A stretch of DNA of 64,000 bases. Source: Fibrobacter succinogenes. Its GTDB lineage: Bacteria; Fibrobacterota; Fibrobacteria; Fibrobacterales; Fibrobacteraceae. The position numbers and the translations under genes are program-made. The notes beneath the pieces were generated by a model. The model had not been told where the DNA came from and ran no database searches. It saw nothing but the letters and a program-made list of their open reading frames with translations. Below are positions 26,551-35,938 of the stretch, piece after piece. The stretch lies in assembly GCA_902756345.1 (NCBI GenBank), contig CACVQR010000005.1, positions 62,001-126,000 of the forward strand. Direction: 5' to 3'. Numbering within the stretch: the stretch's first letter is position 1; the number at the start of each line of letters is the position of its first letter.

Positions 26551-28257
26551 ATGGTTGCCAGCATAAAAGATTTATCAGAGGTTGTTGCGGGGCAAGGACA
26601 TTACCCTCGTAAGCCTTTTTTATCTTGCCAAAACATTTCGTACGACGAACTCGTCGCTATTTTGGATGATGCCCCAGAATCGCATTTCGCTAATTTTATT
26701 TTTCAGCCTAAAAATTTGACCTTCGCCTTTCCGTACAATCGAGGCAAACAATGGCTCCGTGAAATCAAAGATATTTTACTGTTGAATTCCGCAGAAGTCG
26801 GGCAAAGTCTTTTTCCTAAACTTTACCGTTTTGTCAAAGGCTCCGAAGTTAAAATCCGAGGAAAAATTTTTATCAAGACAAAATGCGCAAACCGTTTTTC
26901 TCTCGAGGAATTGACAGAAATATCACGCAAGATTTTAAGCAACTATATCATTCTCCCACAAAAATTCTGTTCGCTAGATATTAGTTGTAAAAGAAACGAA
27001 GATATAACCGTCGAAATCGGCAGAATACAGATTCCAAATTATTCGGGGAATGGTTTCTACATTCATTTTAGTCTTTCTTGTCAATTACACCGAGTTCAAA
27101 CAGCTAAACCTTTAGAATATTTTTCAGAAATGCACGAAATCCGCATAGGAGGCTTTGGTCACAATACTTGCGGTAGAAACGGCATTTTCTTTGTACTCGT
27201 ACAACTGTTTGAATACGGGAACACGCTTACAGAGATTCCAAAAGACATTGAAAATTCATTACTCGGATCTGAAAATCCTTGCGAAAATTATTGGAGTAAA
27301 TTTCACAAGCAATATATTGCTACAGATTTTTTACCTGCATTTATAAAACAAAAATCAAAGATTTTTTCAGCAAGACAATCAAACGAAACAAGTACTTCTG
27401 GAGATTTCATTTACCATGACAAATTCGGCTATGGTCAAATTCTAAAGAAATACGAAGAAAAAGGAGATAAAAGAATTGATGTTCTTTTCAGCGACACTAT
27501 TACTAGAACATTAACCTTGAAATATGCTAACGAACATCTCAAATTCACAACCAATAAATACCATAATCAAGAATTCAATGAAGATGTTCACATTTCATCA
27601 GAAAATCCAATTTATGTGAATTGCACATTCAACAACGGCGTTTTTATTGAAGGAAACGTATCCCCCATTTTCATTTCATGCACATTTTATGGATTCGAAA
27701 ATGCCGGAATACGGCTTTTGGATGGTGCTCAAGGATATTTTTCCAACTGTCACATGTCGTACGATGAAACATGGTATAATATTCTTATTCTAAACAAATC
27801 TCATGGAGAGTTCCACAACTGTTTTATAGGAAGTACTACATCGGACGGAGTTGGAATCATCGATGAATCATCAGGAATATTTGACAGTTGTTGTTTCGAA
27901 AACTTTCGGGACGCAGGGGATGGCATGCCCAGAGGGCCCATAGAGCTAAAAAACAATAATAGCGACAAAACTCATTTCTCCTACTGCTCTTTCTTTGCAA
28001 CTGAAGAATTTAAAAAAGAATGCTTTTGCGTTCGCGGGAATGGCGAAGCGACTTTTGACAACTGCAATTTTTTCTATCAAGAAGACGCCAATCTATTTGA
28101 CAAGAAGGAACCATACCATTACGAATTTTACAACTGTAGATTCAATCGCACATTCCCCTACATTTTACCCAACATGAAAAAATGTTCTTTCGAGCCAAAC
28201 GCCACAAAGGAAGATTTTAAAATTGGCGGATGCATAATTGACAACGAGGAATTCTAA
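26551..28257 (+). CDS. Three-part protein: unknown N-terminus, Tudor-like module, right-handed beta-helix
   Basis: 568 residues with no signal peptide. Residues ~1-285 are not recognised. Residues ~289-335 (FIYHDKFGYGQILKKYEEKG, then IDVLFSDTITRTLTLKYANEHLKF) have the H-x-x-F-G-x-G-x-I ... V-x-F ... L-x-x-x-Y-A pattern of the small Tudor/SH3-like module at the C-terminus of UvrD/PcrA helicases, which binds protein partners such as RNA polymerase. Residues ~350-560 are short repeated turns with regularly spaced Asn, Cys and Phe (FISCTFYGF, FSNCHMSYD, FHNCFIG, FDSCCFENF), typical of a pectate-lyase-like beta-helix. The combination is not one I know. It stands alone between AT-rich accessory genes. 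Confidence 0.6.
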   Translation: MVASIKDLSEVVAGQGHYPRKPFLSCQNISYDELVAILDDAPESHFANFIFQPKNLTFAFPYNRGKQWLREIKDILLLNSAEVGQSLFPKLYRFVKGSEVKIRGKIFIKTKCANRFSLEELTEISRKILSNYIILPQKFCSLDISCKRNEDITVEIGRIQIPNYSGNGFYIHFSLSCQLHRVQTAKPLEYFSEMHEIRIGGFGHNTCGRNGIFFVLVQLFEYGNTLTEIPKDIENSLLGSENPCENYWSKFHKQYIATDFLPAFIKQKSKIFSARQSNETSTSGDFIYHDKFGYGQILKKYEEKGDKRIDVLFSDTITRTLTLKYANEHLKFTTNKYHNQEFNEDVHISSENPIYVNCTFNNGVFIEGNVSPIFISCTFYGFENAGIRLLDGAQGYFSNCHMSYDETWYNILILNKSHGEFHNCFIGSTTSDGVGIIDESSGIFDSCCFENFRDAGDGMPRGPIELKNNNSDKTHFSYCSFFATEEFKKECFCVRGNGEATFDNCNFFYQEDANLFDKKEPYHYEFYNCRFNRTFPYILPNMKKCSFEPNATKEDFKIGGCIIDNEEF

Positions 28258-28294
28258 ATTATCTTTTAGGAACCAACCACCGAATACTTAAACT

Positions 28295-28624
28295 ATGAAC
28301 GACTTGTTTGAATACATTTTCGACGGTTCAATCATCTGGCTGATGATCTTGATTCCGCTCTATGTGTTGAGCACGATCGCGGTATTATTGTGGTTTTGCA
28401 TCATAGAGCCGTTGTTTCATTTTTTGAGAAAGAAACATTTAGATATTCCATTCGTCTTCATCACAGCCATATCAATCACAGCCTGGCAGAAATGGGATGA
28501 GTTCACAAGCGAACCTGCAACATTTTTGTTATTTGCGGGGGCATTGCTCCTATGCACTTTTATAACATGGTTTGTCTTTGATGTGCTTATGGGAAAATCT
28601 AGCCCTGACACCAAACATGAATAA
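28295..28624 (+). CDS. Small membrane protein
   Basis: 109 residues with three probable transmembrane segments (IIWLMILIPLYVLSTIAVLLWFCI, FVFITAISITAW, FLLFAGALLLCTFITWFVFDVLM) and a short polar tail. Not recognised. It starts 37 nt after the beta-helix gene and ends 4 nt from the convergent restriction enzyme gene. Confidence 0.55.
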   Translation: MNDLFEYIFDGSIIWLMILIPLYVLSTIAVLLWFCIIEPLFHFLRKKHLDIPFVFITAISITAWQKWDEFTSEPATFLLFAGALLLCTFITWFVFDVLMGKSSPDTKHE

Positions 28625-28628
28625 CACT

Positions 28629-31037
28629 CTATTTTAAAAATCCGTAGGTGTAGACTTGGGGGCGGAGTTTTTCGGAGAGGGCTTTATAGGCGGCTTCGAA
28701 GGGTTCGAAGTGAACGGGGATGGCGTTTCCAGTTTCGTTTTGGGCTTTGAGAGCCATGCGGATTTGATACCAACCCACATCGGTGCGGTTCAGCTTGAAT
28801 TCGTCGCGGATCTTGTGATTGAACGACTGCATGAAATAGGCTTGCCAGATTTTTTTACCTTCGTCAAGGATGGTCTGGGCTTCAGCACTAAATGTTTTCC
28901 CTTCCATGTAGCGGACCATAAAGTCGCTTTCGAAACGGTCGGGTGCACCTACTTCGGCTTCGGTAAAGGGGATGAAATGGTTTACGATGTTCCATTGTCT
29001 GCCGTTCCATTCCAAGCCGTTTGCACTTGCGGTGAGGTTCGAACCGTTGAACAACATATAGACCAGGCAATCGTTCTTGAATTCTTCAGAAAGTTCTGTA
29101 TTGGGCTGAAGAAATTGATCGCGATCATTAAGCCAAGTATGAGGAGTAGTTTTTTCAACGGCAAAAATCACAGCCGCTTTCCAAAGATTTTTTTCATTAA
29201 CATAGAAGCCGTTACCTCTTGCCGCTGCAGACGATAGTATATATACATATTTGGATGCATTTTGAACATCATTCGTTCCCGCACACATATACGCTATGGC
29301 ATCTTCGCTCCAATTCTTAACTCTTGGAGTTCCTTCCGTTGGTGAAAGAGCATTACTCAATGGCAAAACATCTTCTTTATTTGCTCGAGGCCTTTCAATC
29401 CATTTACTCAGGTAATCTTTTTCGTTTATATTAAAAAAACTTTTAGAACCAATAGGTATTGAATTCTTGTCAAGAACTTCACAACTTATCTCAGAAGGAA
29501 ATTCTGTCGATTTGTTCAATGTTTTCCAAATTAGAAACCCAATTGGAAAATCTCCTTTTAACCCTTCAAAAGACTTGCTATGGACAACAAAACCATCTAA
29601 ATATTTTGAATTCCATTCTTTTCTAAACAATTCAAAATTTGGGGCATTGACATATTTAAGCTTACTAAACATTGCTAGAGTAGCATTTGGAATTTCTTTA
29701 GCCATCCGTGAAATAAATTGCGTAAACAATTCATTTGAGGCTTTCCCATATTTTTCCATACCGACATTGGCCCATTTAGTTTTAGCGACACCAGTCTTAT
29801 TTTCTTTTTTGGAGCCTTTAGCCGTATTGTCGGCATTTGTCGCCTCCGCATACGGAGGATTTATCAGCACAAGTAATTTCTTCTTACCTTCGTTCGCATC
29901 TCGAATCACGTCACGCAAACTCTGCGGAATCTTGTCTGTCAGTTTATAGTCAATCTCACCACTATCCGTAATATCATCGTTCAGGTAATCGTACTGAAAG
30001 CGTTCCGCACCCACGCAAATCTTTGCCGCCTTCATGATGTTCACGTCTTCTTCGTCCAAGGTGCTCATGAACAAATGGCGATGGTTGCCATGCTTGGCTT
30101 CAAGGTTGCCAACTCCGCAGCACATGTCCCACACATAGTAGTCACGTTGCCAGTTTGCGCCGAGAGTCTTTTCGAGCAAATCGTATGCCTTGTCGACAAC
30201 AGGGAGCGGCGTGTAGTAAGCGCCCTTGAATGTCCGTTCATCTACGGGAATCAAGCTGTCGCGGCGTTCCAAAAGATAACTGCGATATTCTTCCTTGGGC
30301 GGCCTATGGTAAATCGCCCAGAAACGGCTATACCCCTCGAGGCTTCCCAGTTCGTAGGTCTTGCCCTTAAACAAAAATACAGGTTTGTCACCTCGATGCA
30401 AGAGTTCTGCTGGCAAAGCATCGTGAGTACTTGTTTTCCCGTCACTCATCACGTCGGCAAAAAACAGCACCGCGTAATCTTCGGGCTGAGCGTTCACGAT
30501 TTCTTTCCCGACCATCTCGACCCATTTGTCAAAAACCTGCTTGAGGTTGTCGGGCGTAATCTGCGTGCGGATGATTTCGCCCTTGTCGATGGCATTCCGC
30601 AGGGTGTCAATAAATTCCTGTTCATGTGTCTCAATATTGAAACTCACGAAATGTGTGCCGATGTACTGGCTTACCATGTCGAGCGCATCGCGTGTCACGT
30701 CGCTCGCCGACTTGCCCCACTTGATCTTCACGTTCTTGTCTTGCAAAAGCGGAAGCGCCACATCAGTTTTCATGATGGCGGCCTTCACGCTATCGACCAC
30801 GCAGAGGAACGGCGGGATGCGCTCGCCGTCTTTCAGAGCACGGTGAATGTAAAAAAGCAACTGAGTGAACATCTCGTAGAGGGATTTCTTGGAGCCGAAC
30901 TTCGCCTCGAACCAGACTTCGCGCGTCTGTATATCGATGAGGTTCCGCTGAACGCCCTTGAGGCGCAAAGCCTTGATGTATTCGGCTTTCACATCTTCTT
31001 CGGACGTGGCTTTCTGCAATCTTTCGAACAGGCTCAC
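28629..31037 (-). CDS. Type II restriction-modification fusion enzyme (type IIG-like)
   Basis: 802 residues, GTG start at 31037 with GGAG upstream. Residues ~35-46 (D-x8-E-x-K in LIDIQTREVWFEAKF) form a PD-(D/E)xK nuclease site. The methyltransferase core follows: motif X GAYYTPLPVVDKAYDLLEK (~272-290), motif I VWDMCCGVGN (~302-311) and motif IV INPPYAEA (~392-399), the N6-adenine type. The C-terminal ~350 residues would hold target recognition. Cutting and methylation sit in one chain, and no separate specificity gene is present. It lies in an accessory stretch; the recognition sequence is unknown. Confidence 0.85.
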   Translation of the reverse strand: MSLFERLQKATSEEDVKAEYIKALRLKGVQRNLIDIQTREVWFEAKFGSKKSLYEMFTQLLFYIHRALKDGERIPPFLCVVDSVKAAIMKTDVALPLLQDKNVKIKWGKSASDVTRDALDMVSQYIGTHFVSFNIETHEQEFIDTLRNAIDKGEIIRTQITPDNLKQVFDKWVEMVGKEIVNAQPEDYAVLFFADVMSDGKTSTHDALPAELLHRGDKPVFLFKGKTYELGSLEGYSRFWAIYHRPPKEEYRSYLLERRDSLIPVDERTFKGAYYTPLPVVDKAYDLLEKTLGANWQRDYYVWDMCCGVGNLEAKHGNHRHLFMSTLDEEDVNIMKAAKICVGAERFQYDYLNDDITDSGEIDYKLTDKIPQSLRDVIRDANEGKKKLLVLINPPYAEATNADNTAKGSKKENKTGVAKTKWANVGMEKYGKASNELFTQFISRMAKEIPNATLAMFSKLKYVNAPNFELFRKEWNSKYLDGFVVHSKSFEGLKGDFPIGFLIWKTLNKSTEFPSEISCEVLDKNSIPIGSKSFFNINEKDYLSKWIERPRANKEDVLPLSNALSPTEGTPRVKNWSEDAIAYMCAGTNDVQNASKYVYILSSAAARGNGFYVNEKNLWKAAVIFAVEKTTPHTWLNDRDQFLQPNTELSEEFKNDCLVYMLFNGSNLTASANGLEWNGRQWNIVNHFIPFTEAEVGAPDRFESDFMVRYMEGKTFSAEAQTILDEGKKIWQAYFMQSFNHKIRDEFKLNRTDVGWYQIRMALKAQNETGNAIPVHFEPFEAAYKALSEKLRPQVYTYGFLK

Positions 31038-31370
31038 AAGGGCTCCTTCAGCCCTTATTTCAATTCATCCGAAACCTGTGCACAAAAAAAGCGTGGCGTC
31101 GAATGAACTTACCGTTATCGAGGTTCTGGTAAACCTATTCCGCAATAAGCACAAACGACCCACGCCCATTGCTGGACGTGAGTGTTCGCCTTAATCTCGC
31201 GGAATTTCAAAATTTACCAGATTTCGATAACGAGAATAAGAGCTAACTCAACGTTAATCTCTGCGCCCCAAGCCGTGAGGCAAAGGGCTATGTCTATGGG
31301 AAAATGTAGTATAATCGCTGGAATGGATTGCTTCGCCTTCGGCTCGCAATGACGAAAAAAGGCGATTCCG
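31038..31370. other. Intergenic region without a gene
   Basis: No convincing gene is seen. It includes an inverted copy of the dispersed GCAATGACG-type repeat (31325-31354) and leads into the structured repeat. Confidence 0.6.
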
Positions 31371-31373
31371 GCA

Positions 31374-31503
31374 TGGGGGTCTTAGGGGGTGGAACCCCTT
31401 AGGAGAGGAGGTAGCGGAAGACCCGGCGAGATCCTTCGACTCCGTTACACTTCGCTCAGGATGACAAAAACGCCGGGGCTGTAGCGAGGGGGAGGCTTCC
31501 CCC
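31374..31503 (+). repeat. Structured intergenic repeat, copy 1
   Basis: Begins TGGGGGTCTTAGGGGGTGG and ends in a hairpin of arms AGGGGGA and TCCCCCT with loop GGCT. A central stem pairs CCCGGCG (31422-31428) with CGCCGGG (31471-31477). The loop of that stem holds a further dispersed palindrome (CCTTCGACTCCG...CAGGATGAC type). Copy 2 is at 38271-38396. Confidence 0.75.
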
Positions 31504-31574
31504 TAACCCATTCAGATTTTCGCCAAACCTTTTGGAGTAGAATTTTCTTACGCATATTTCTCAATTTGGGCGCG

Positions 31575-33854
31575 ATGAAACACTTAATTGCATACAAATT
31601 GACAACTCTCGTGTTGGTGATGGTTGCGATTGCCTCTGTGGCTACGCGTGCACAAGAATCGGCGAACGGTGAAAACGCCGAATCTACCGAAGAAATCACG
31701 AATTTTGACGATGTTTTTGCTGAGGAAACCTCCACAAACGAAAGCGCTCCGGCAGAACAGTCCGCAGCGAAATCGGGTTCGTCCGGCGTAACGGTCCTCG
31801 ACGAGATGGGCATCGAAGGCGAAGGAATCAACGAAGCCGCACCCGTCGACAAGAAAACCAAGGCCGAATCGGTCAAGGTCATGGATGCCACGGAACTTCA
31901 GGGCTCCAGCGCCACCATCGCAGATGCCACGAATCGTTCTTCGGGCGTAAAAATCCGCCAGTCGGGAGGCATGGGCAGCGAAAGTAAAATCAACATCCGC
32001 GGCATGGAAGGCAAAAATGTGAAGGTGCTTGTCGATGGCGTCCCTGTCGATAACGGCAACGGGAATTTCTCCGTCAACGATATTCCCATCGACAAGATTG
32101 ACCGCATCGAGATTTACAAGAGCTATGTGCCCGAACGCTTCGCGACCGACGGCATGGGCGGCGTGATTAACATCGTAACGCATGATTTGCCCAAGAGTTC
32201 CATTACGGGCTCTTACAGTTTCGGGAGTTTCAATTCACACAAGGCCTCGCTCGACGCAAAATACGTGTGGGTAACTGATTCGGCCAAGAGCCGCGCTATC
32301 GCCACCGGAATTTCGGCCTATTACAACTACTCCGACAACGATTACGAATTCACCACACCCTACATGGACACGGTTGTATCGCGAGATCACGACCGCTACT
32401 ACAGTTACAACGTGTTGCCGTATGTCTCGTTTGAAAAATATTTCTTTGACAAGGCGACTTTGGGCGTGATTTACAACGCGATGGATAAAGAAATTCAGTC
32501 GAATTCCCACCGCATCGAAGAGGCGAACTCCAATGCGCAATCGTACGGCGTGAACCTTTCTCTCGAAAAGGCGAATTTGTTTGTCAAGGGGCTTTCGGCC
32601 GCGCTTTTGTTCAGCTACGCCTTCGGTAAAGAGGCTGTCATCGATACGAGTCATACTTATTACTACGGCTGGGACAAAGAGAATGTTCGCGAAGCGAATA
32701 CCGCCTTTGGTGAAATTTCTATGGGTGGGGCATCGCATATTGAACGCGAAAACCAAACGATTGTAGCTCCCTGGAATTTTGACTACGCGTTCACGCAAAA
32801 CCACATTCTCACCTGGAGCGGCCTTTACCGCTACGAATCGCAAGATCCGGAAGACAAGCGCGCCGCTAAAGGGCAGACGCTCAACAGCGCCGGATTCCCC
32901 GGGCACAGCAATTCCGTTGTAACGGGGCTTTCTCTCGAAAATAACTTCTGGAACGAACGAATCCAGAATGTGGCGGGCGTCAAGGGATATTACTACTCCA
33001 TTAAGGCGGACGATGACGGCGAAAAGCGTATACAGCAGTTGACAGACGACTATGCCGAAAATAAGGATTTCGGTTACAGCGAAAATTTCCGCGTCAAATT
33101 GATTGACGACTTGTCGGTTGTTGAGCAGTTTGCCGTCAAGGGTGGCTACCAGCATAGCCTGCGGTTCCCGACCCGCGAAGAAATCTTTGGCGACGGAATG
33201 TATGTGCAGTGTTCCCCGAACTTAAAACCCGAAAAGTCCGACAACTTTACCGCAGGTGCCGAACTGGATATGCGACAGATTCCGCTGCTCTTGAAGTTGC
33301 ATCTGGAATTCAACTGGTTCTACATGCTCATGGAAGACCGCATTTATTGGAACAACTACGCGTCGGTTCCGCGCCCTTACTACAACAGTGTCGGTACCAA
33401 GACGACTGGCTTTGAAATCGACGCCGCAGTCGATGTGAACGAATACATTTCACTTTCTTACAACCTCACCAGGCAAGAAGCCGAAAGCCGCGAAGCGGAT
33501 TTGGCCTACGGAATCGCCAAGGGGCTGACCGTTCCGAATATTCCTACGCTCTACATGAACTTCGGCGCAGAATTCCATGTGGGCGACCTGATTTACCGAG
33601 ATGACTTTTTCAAGCTCTACTGGCTTGCCAACTACACCGATGAATATTACTACTCCTGGAAGGTCTCCAAAAGGCAAGACCGCACCATTCCCAGCTCGTT
33701 CACCCAAGATTTAGGCGTGGAATACTCCATTCTCGCCAACATGCTCTCTTGGAATTTCGAAGTCCGCAACTTCATGGATGTCCGGGTGTATGACAAGTAC
33801 GGTGAATCCAAGCCCGGTCGTGCTTTTGCGACCAAAGTCAAGTTTACACTATAA
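31575..33854 (+). CDS. TonB-dependent outer-membrane receptor
   Basis: 759 residues from the ATG at 31575; the frame extends 9 nt further to a TTG. The signal peptide is MKHLIAYKLTTLVLVMVAIA, cleaved near TRA. After a ~60-residue acidic, Ser-rich stretch comes the plug domain (SVKVMDATELQGSSATIADA, then INIRGMEGKNVKVLVDGVP, and GVINIVT), then a long barrel and a C-terminal aromatic strand (FATKVKFTL). It should import a substrate through TonB energy. The beta-propeller-like lipoprotein gene begins 16 nt later, and the second feo operon follows, so a ferric chelate is the likely cargo, by analogy with receptor/DUF4374 pairs such as XusAB in Bacteroides. Confidence 0.85.
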   Translation: MKHLIAYKLTTLVLVMVAIASVATRAQESANGENAESTEEITNFDDVFAEETSTNESAPAEQSAAKSGSSGVTVLDEMGIEGEGINEAAPVDKKTKAESVKVMDATELQGSSATIADATNRSSGVKIRQSGGMGSESKINIRGMEGKNVKVLVDGVPVDNGNGNFSVNDIPIDKIDRIEIYKSYVPERFATDGMGGVINIVTHDLPKSSITGSYSFGSFNSHKASLDAKYVWVTDSAKSRAIATGISAYYNYSDNDYEFTTPYMDTVVSRDHDRYYSYNVLPYVSFEKYFFDKATLGVIYNAMDKEIQSNSHRIEEANSNAQSYGVNLSLEKANLFVKGLSAALLFSYAFGKEAVIDTSHTYYYGWDKENVREANTAFGEISMGGASHIERENQTIVAPWNFDYAFTQNHILTWSGLYRYESQDPEDKRAAKGQTLNSAGFPGHSNSVVTGLSLENNFWNERIQNVAGVKGYYYSIKADDDGEKRIQQLTDDYAENKDFGYSENFRVKLIDDLSVVEQFAVKGGYQHSLRFPTREEIFGDGMYVQCSPNLKPEKSDNFTAGAELDMRQIPLLLKLHLEFNWFYMLMEDRIYWNNYASVPRPYYNSVGTKTTGFEIDAAVDVNEYISLSYNLTRQEAESREADLAYGIAKGLTVPNIPTLYMNFGAEFHVGDLIYRDDFFKLYWLANYTDEYYYSWKVSKRQDRTIPSSFTQDLGVEYSILANMLSWNFEVRNFMDVRVYDKYGESKPGRAFATKVKFTL

Positions 33855-33870
33855 CAAAAAAGGAAAACAA

Positions 33871-35097
33871 ATGAACCTCTTCAAAAACCAAATAACGATT
33901 GCTGCAATCGCGTCCACAATGATGCTCGCGGCCTGCGGCGATGACTCCAGCTCCAGTTCTGCTGGCGACAACGGCTCTTCTTCGGGGGACAAGTACCTGC
34001 TCTCCTTTATGATGGACGCCTCTCAATTTGTCGGAACAGCCTCTCTTTCCGATAATCAGGCCAAGGTTGTCGAAGACTTTATCGAAGCTCCGAACGCTGG
34101 CGGCGTCGCGTACTTCAACGGCTCCGTTTACGTGCTCGCCACTGACGACGCCATGAACAGCACCCTTTCGCGTTACGAACTGGATAAAGACGGCAATATG
34201 CCTGCCAAGGCCTCCGCTACGGCCAAGTTCCAGGGGACCCGCGCCATCATGATGAAGTTCGTTGACGAAAACAAGATGTACGTGGAACAGTCCATGGGCG
34301 ACGCCATTACCGCCCTTGACCCGACAACGCTCAAGACCACGGCTACCATCGATCTTTCCGAGTACATTGACGAAGAAAGTGGAGCCTTGACATCGGTTCC
34401 GGGCTCCGCCGTAATCCGTGACGGCAAGATGTTCCTGACCTTGAGCCAGTTCGTCGACTTCAACAATTTCATTGCGGGCCCGCGCGCTTCCGTGGTGATT
34501 ATCGACGTGAAAACAGACAAGGTCGAAAAGGCCATTTTTAGCGACAAGGTCGCGGCCGTTGGCGGCATGGACGACATGAACAACACCATGTCCTTTGTCG
34601 ATGAAAAGGACGATATCTACTTCTATTCCAACGCCTCTTACTGCTACGTTGAAGGTTACAAGGAAGGCTGGATCCGCATCAAGAAGGGTAAAACCGACTT
34701 CGACAAGGACTGGGTTTTCCGCATGCACGATGCCGAATACGATGGCAAGAAAACGAACGAAAACAACCTGATGGTGGGCGGCACCTACATGGGTAACGGC
34801 AAGTTTATGGGATTCTTCGGCAGCTTTGCCGACCCGAGCAACTTCAACAATTATGAATGGCAGTTTGTGGTTGTCGATGTCTACAAGAAGACCGTTGAAA
34901 AAGTGGATCTTTCTCCGACCATCCCGTGGTTCGCTCCGTCCATTCACCTGGATGCCGACGGCAAGAGCGTGCTCCTGGGCCATGCCGACAAGAAGGGCGG
35001 CGCTATCTACCGCTACGACATCGCTAGCGGCAAGGTCTCCAAGGAAATGGACGTGACCACCGGAACCGCCTACTACATCGTTCCGATGGCTGACTAA
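33871..35097 (+). CDS. Surface lipoprotein, DUF4374/propeller-like
   Basis: 408 residues from the ATG at 33871 (AAGGAAAA upstream). The signal peptide ends in lipobox LAAC, followed by the Asp/Ser-rich spacer GDDSSSSSAGDNGSSSGD characteristic of this lineage. The remainder consists of repeated four-strand blocks (GGVAYFNGSVYVLATDD, SRYELDKDGN, VIIDVKTDKVEKAIFSDKV, VVDVYKKTVEKVDLSP, IYRYDIASGKVSKEM), a beta-propeller pattern as in DUF4374 proteins. Such proteins capture siderophores for a partner TonB receptor, which is encoded 16 nt upstream. The family call is from pattern only. Confidence 0.65.
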   Translation: MNLFKNQITIAAIASTMMLAACGDDSSSSSAGDNGSSSGDKYLLSFMMDASQFVGTASLSDNQAKVVEDFIEAPNAGGVAYFNGSVYVLATDDAMNSTLSRYELDKDGNMPAKASATAKFQGTRAIMMKFVDENKMYVEQSMGDAITALDPTTLKTTATIDLSEYIDEESGALTSVPGSAVIRDGKMFLTLSQFVDFNNFIAGPRASVVIIDVKTDKVEKAIFSDKVAAVGGMDDMNNTMSFVDEKDDIYFYSNASYCYVEGYKEGWIRIKKGKTDFDKDWVFRMHDAEYDGKKTNENNLMVGGTYMGNGKFMGFFGSFADPSNFNNYEWQFVVVDVYKKTVEKVDLSPTIPWFAPSIHLDADGKSVLLGHADKKGGAIYRYDIASGKVSKEMDVTTGTAYYIVPMAD

Positions 35098-35124
35098 GAT
35101 TTAGTCCAATCACCATACAATAAG

Positions 35125-35155
35125 GCCACCCTGCTTAACCGCGGGGTGGCTTTTT
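35125..35155 (+). terminator. Intrinsic terminator after the receptor/lipoprotein operon
   Basis: GCCACCC (35125-35131) and GGGTGGC (35144-35150) arms followed by five T. Confidence 0.9.
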
Positions 35156-35172
35156 GGCGTTCTTTTCGTAGT

Positions 35173-35220
35173 TTAGCCTTTACTAATTAGCCGAGGCTTT
35201 CTAAATTTAGCGTTGACTAA
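35173..35220 (+). promoter_or_regulatory. Iron boxes before the second feo operon
   Basis: TTAG-N6-CTAA at 35173-35186 and 35207-35220, with a related TTAG...CTAA (10-nt spacer) between them. Same operator type as at 9435-9606. Confidence 0.7.
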
Positions 35221-35258
35221 TATATAAGGTGTGTTTTTCGTCTAATCGGAGCCGTCCT

Positions 35259-35687
35259 ATGGAACAAGTAAAGTTAAGCCAGAGCCTTGAAGACTACTTG
35301 GAAATGGTGCACATGCTGCGCCTTGCGAACGGGATTGCCCGTGTCCGCGACATTGCGGCGGCGCTCAAGGTCAAGATGCCGTCGGTTGCCAAGGCGGTGA
35401 TTGAACTCAAAAAACTCGGCCTTGTGACGCAGGAACCTTACAGCGGTGTCGAACTCACTTCGGAAGGCGCGCTCGTGGCGTCCCAGATTCTGAACCGTCA
35501 CATTCTGCTGAAGAGTTTTTTGATCAAGCTCGGTATCTCCGAGGCGATTGCTGACAAGGACGCCTGCTGCATGGAACACATTCTTTCGGCGGAGACTCTC
35601 GAGAAAATCGAGGATTTTGTGAATACCCCTAGTACGGGTGTGACAGCAAAAAAGTCGAAGACTGCCGCTAAATCTACGAAAAAGTAA
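35259..35687 (+). CDS. DtxR-family iron-dependent repressor (copy 2)
   Basis: 142 residues from the ATG at 35259; the frame is open to 35229. The winged helix is LSQSLEDYLEMVHMLRLANG, then VRDIAAALKVKMPSVAKAVIE. The metal-binding segment DACCMEHILS keeps the Cys, Glu and His of copy 1, with an extra adjacent Cys. The C-terminal tail is Lys-rich and differs from copy 1. It heads dtxR-feoA-feoB copy 2. Confidence 0.85.
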   Translation: MEQVKLSQSLEDYLEMVHMLRLANGIARVRDIAAALKVKMPSVAKAVIELKKLGLVTQEPYSGVELTSEGALVASQILNRHILLKSFLIKLGISEAIADKDACCMEHILSAETLEKIEDFVNTPSTGVTAKKSKTAAKSTKK

Positions 35688-35698
35688 ATCGTTGGTGT

Positions 35699-35938
35699 AT
35701 GAATAACGAACCGAAGTTTTCGGAACTTAAAAAAGGCGACAAGGCCGAAATTATTGGATACAACACGGGTGATTCTCAGTACAAGTCCAAACTTTTGTCG
35801 ATGGGGCTTGTGCGTGGCGTGGTGCTGCAGGTTTTGCAGGTGGCTCCGCTCGGCGACCCGGTCGAGGTGAGCGTGCTTTCGTACAGGCTTTCGCTCCGTA
35901 AACAAGAAGCCAACGTGCTCAAGTTGAGGAGAGTCTGA
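35699..35938 (+). CDS. feoA: FeoA (copy 2)
   Basis: 79 residues: the FeoA core only (KFSELKKGDKAEIIGYNTGD, then SMGLVRGVVLQVLQVAPLGD), without the Cys-rich N-terminal extension of copy 1. The ATG at 35699 follows the dtxR stop by 11 nt, and its stop overlaps the feoB start (TGATG). Confidence 0.9.
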   Translation: MNNEPKFSELKKGDKAEIIGYNTGDSQYKSKLLSMGLVRGVVLQVLQVAPLGDPVEVSVLSYRLSLRKQEANVLKLRRV

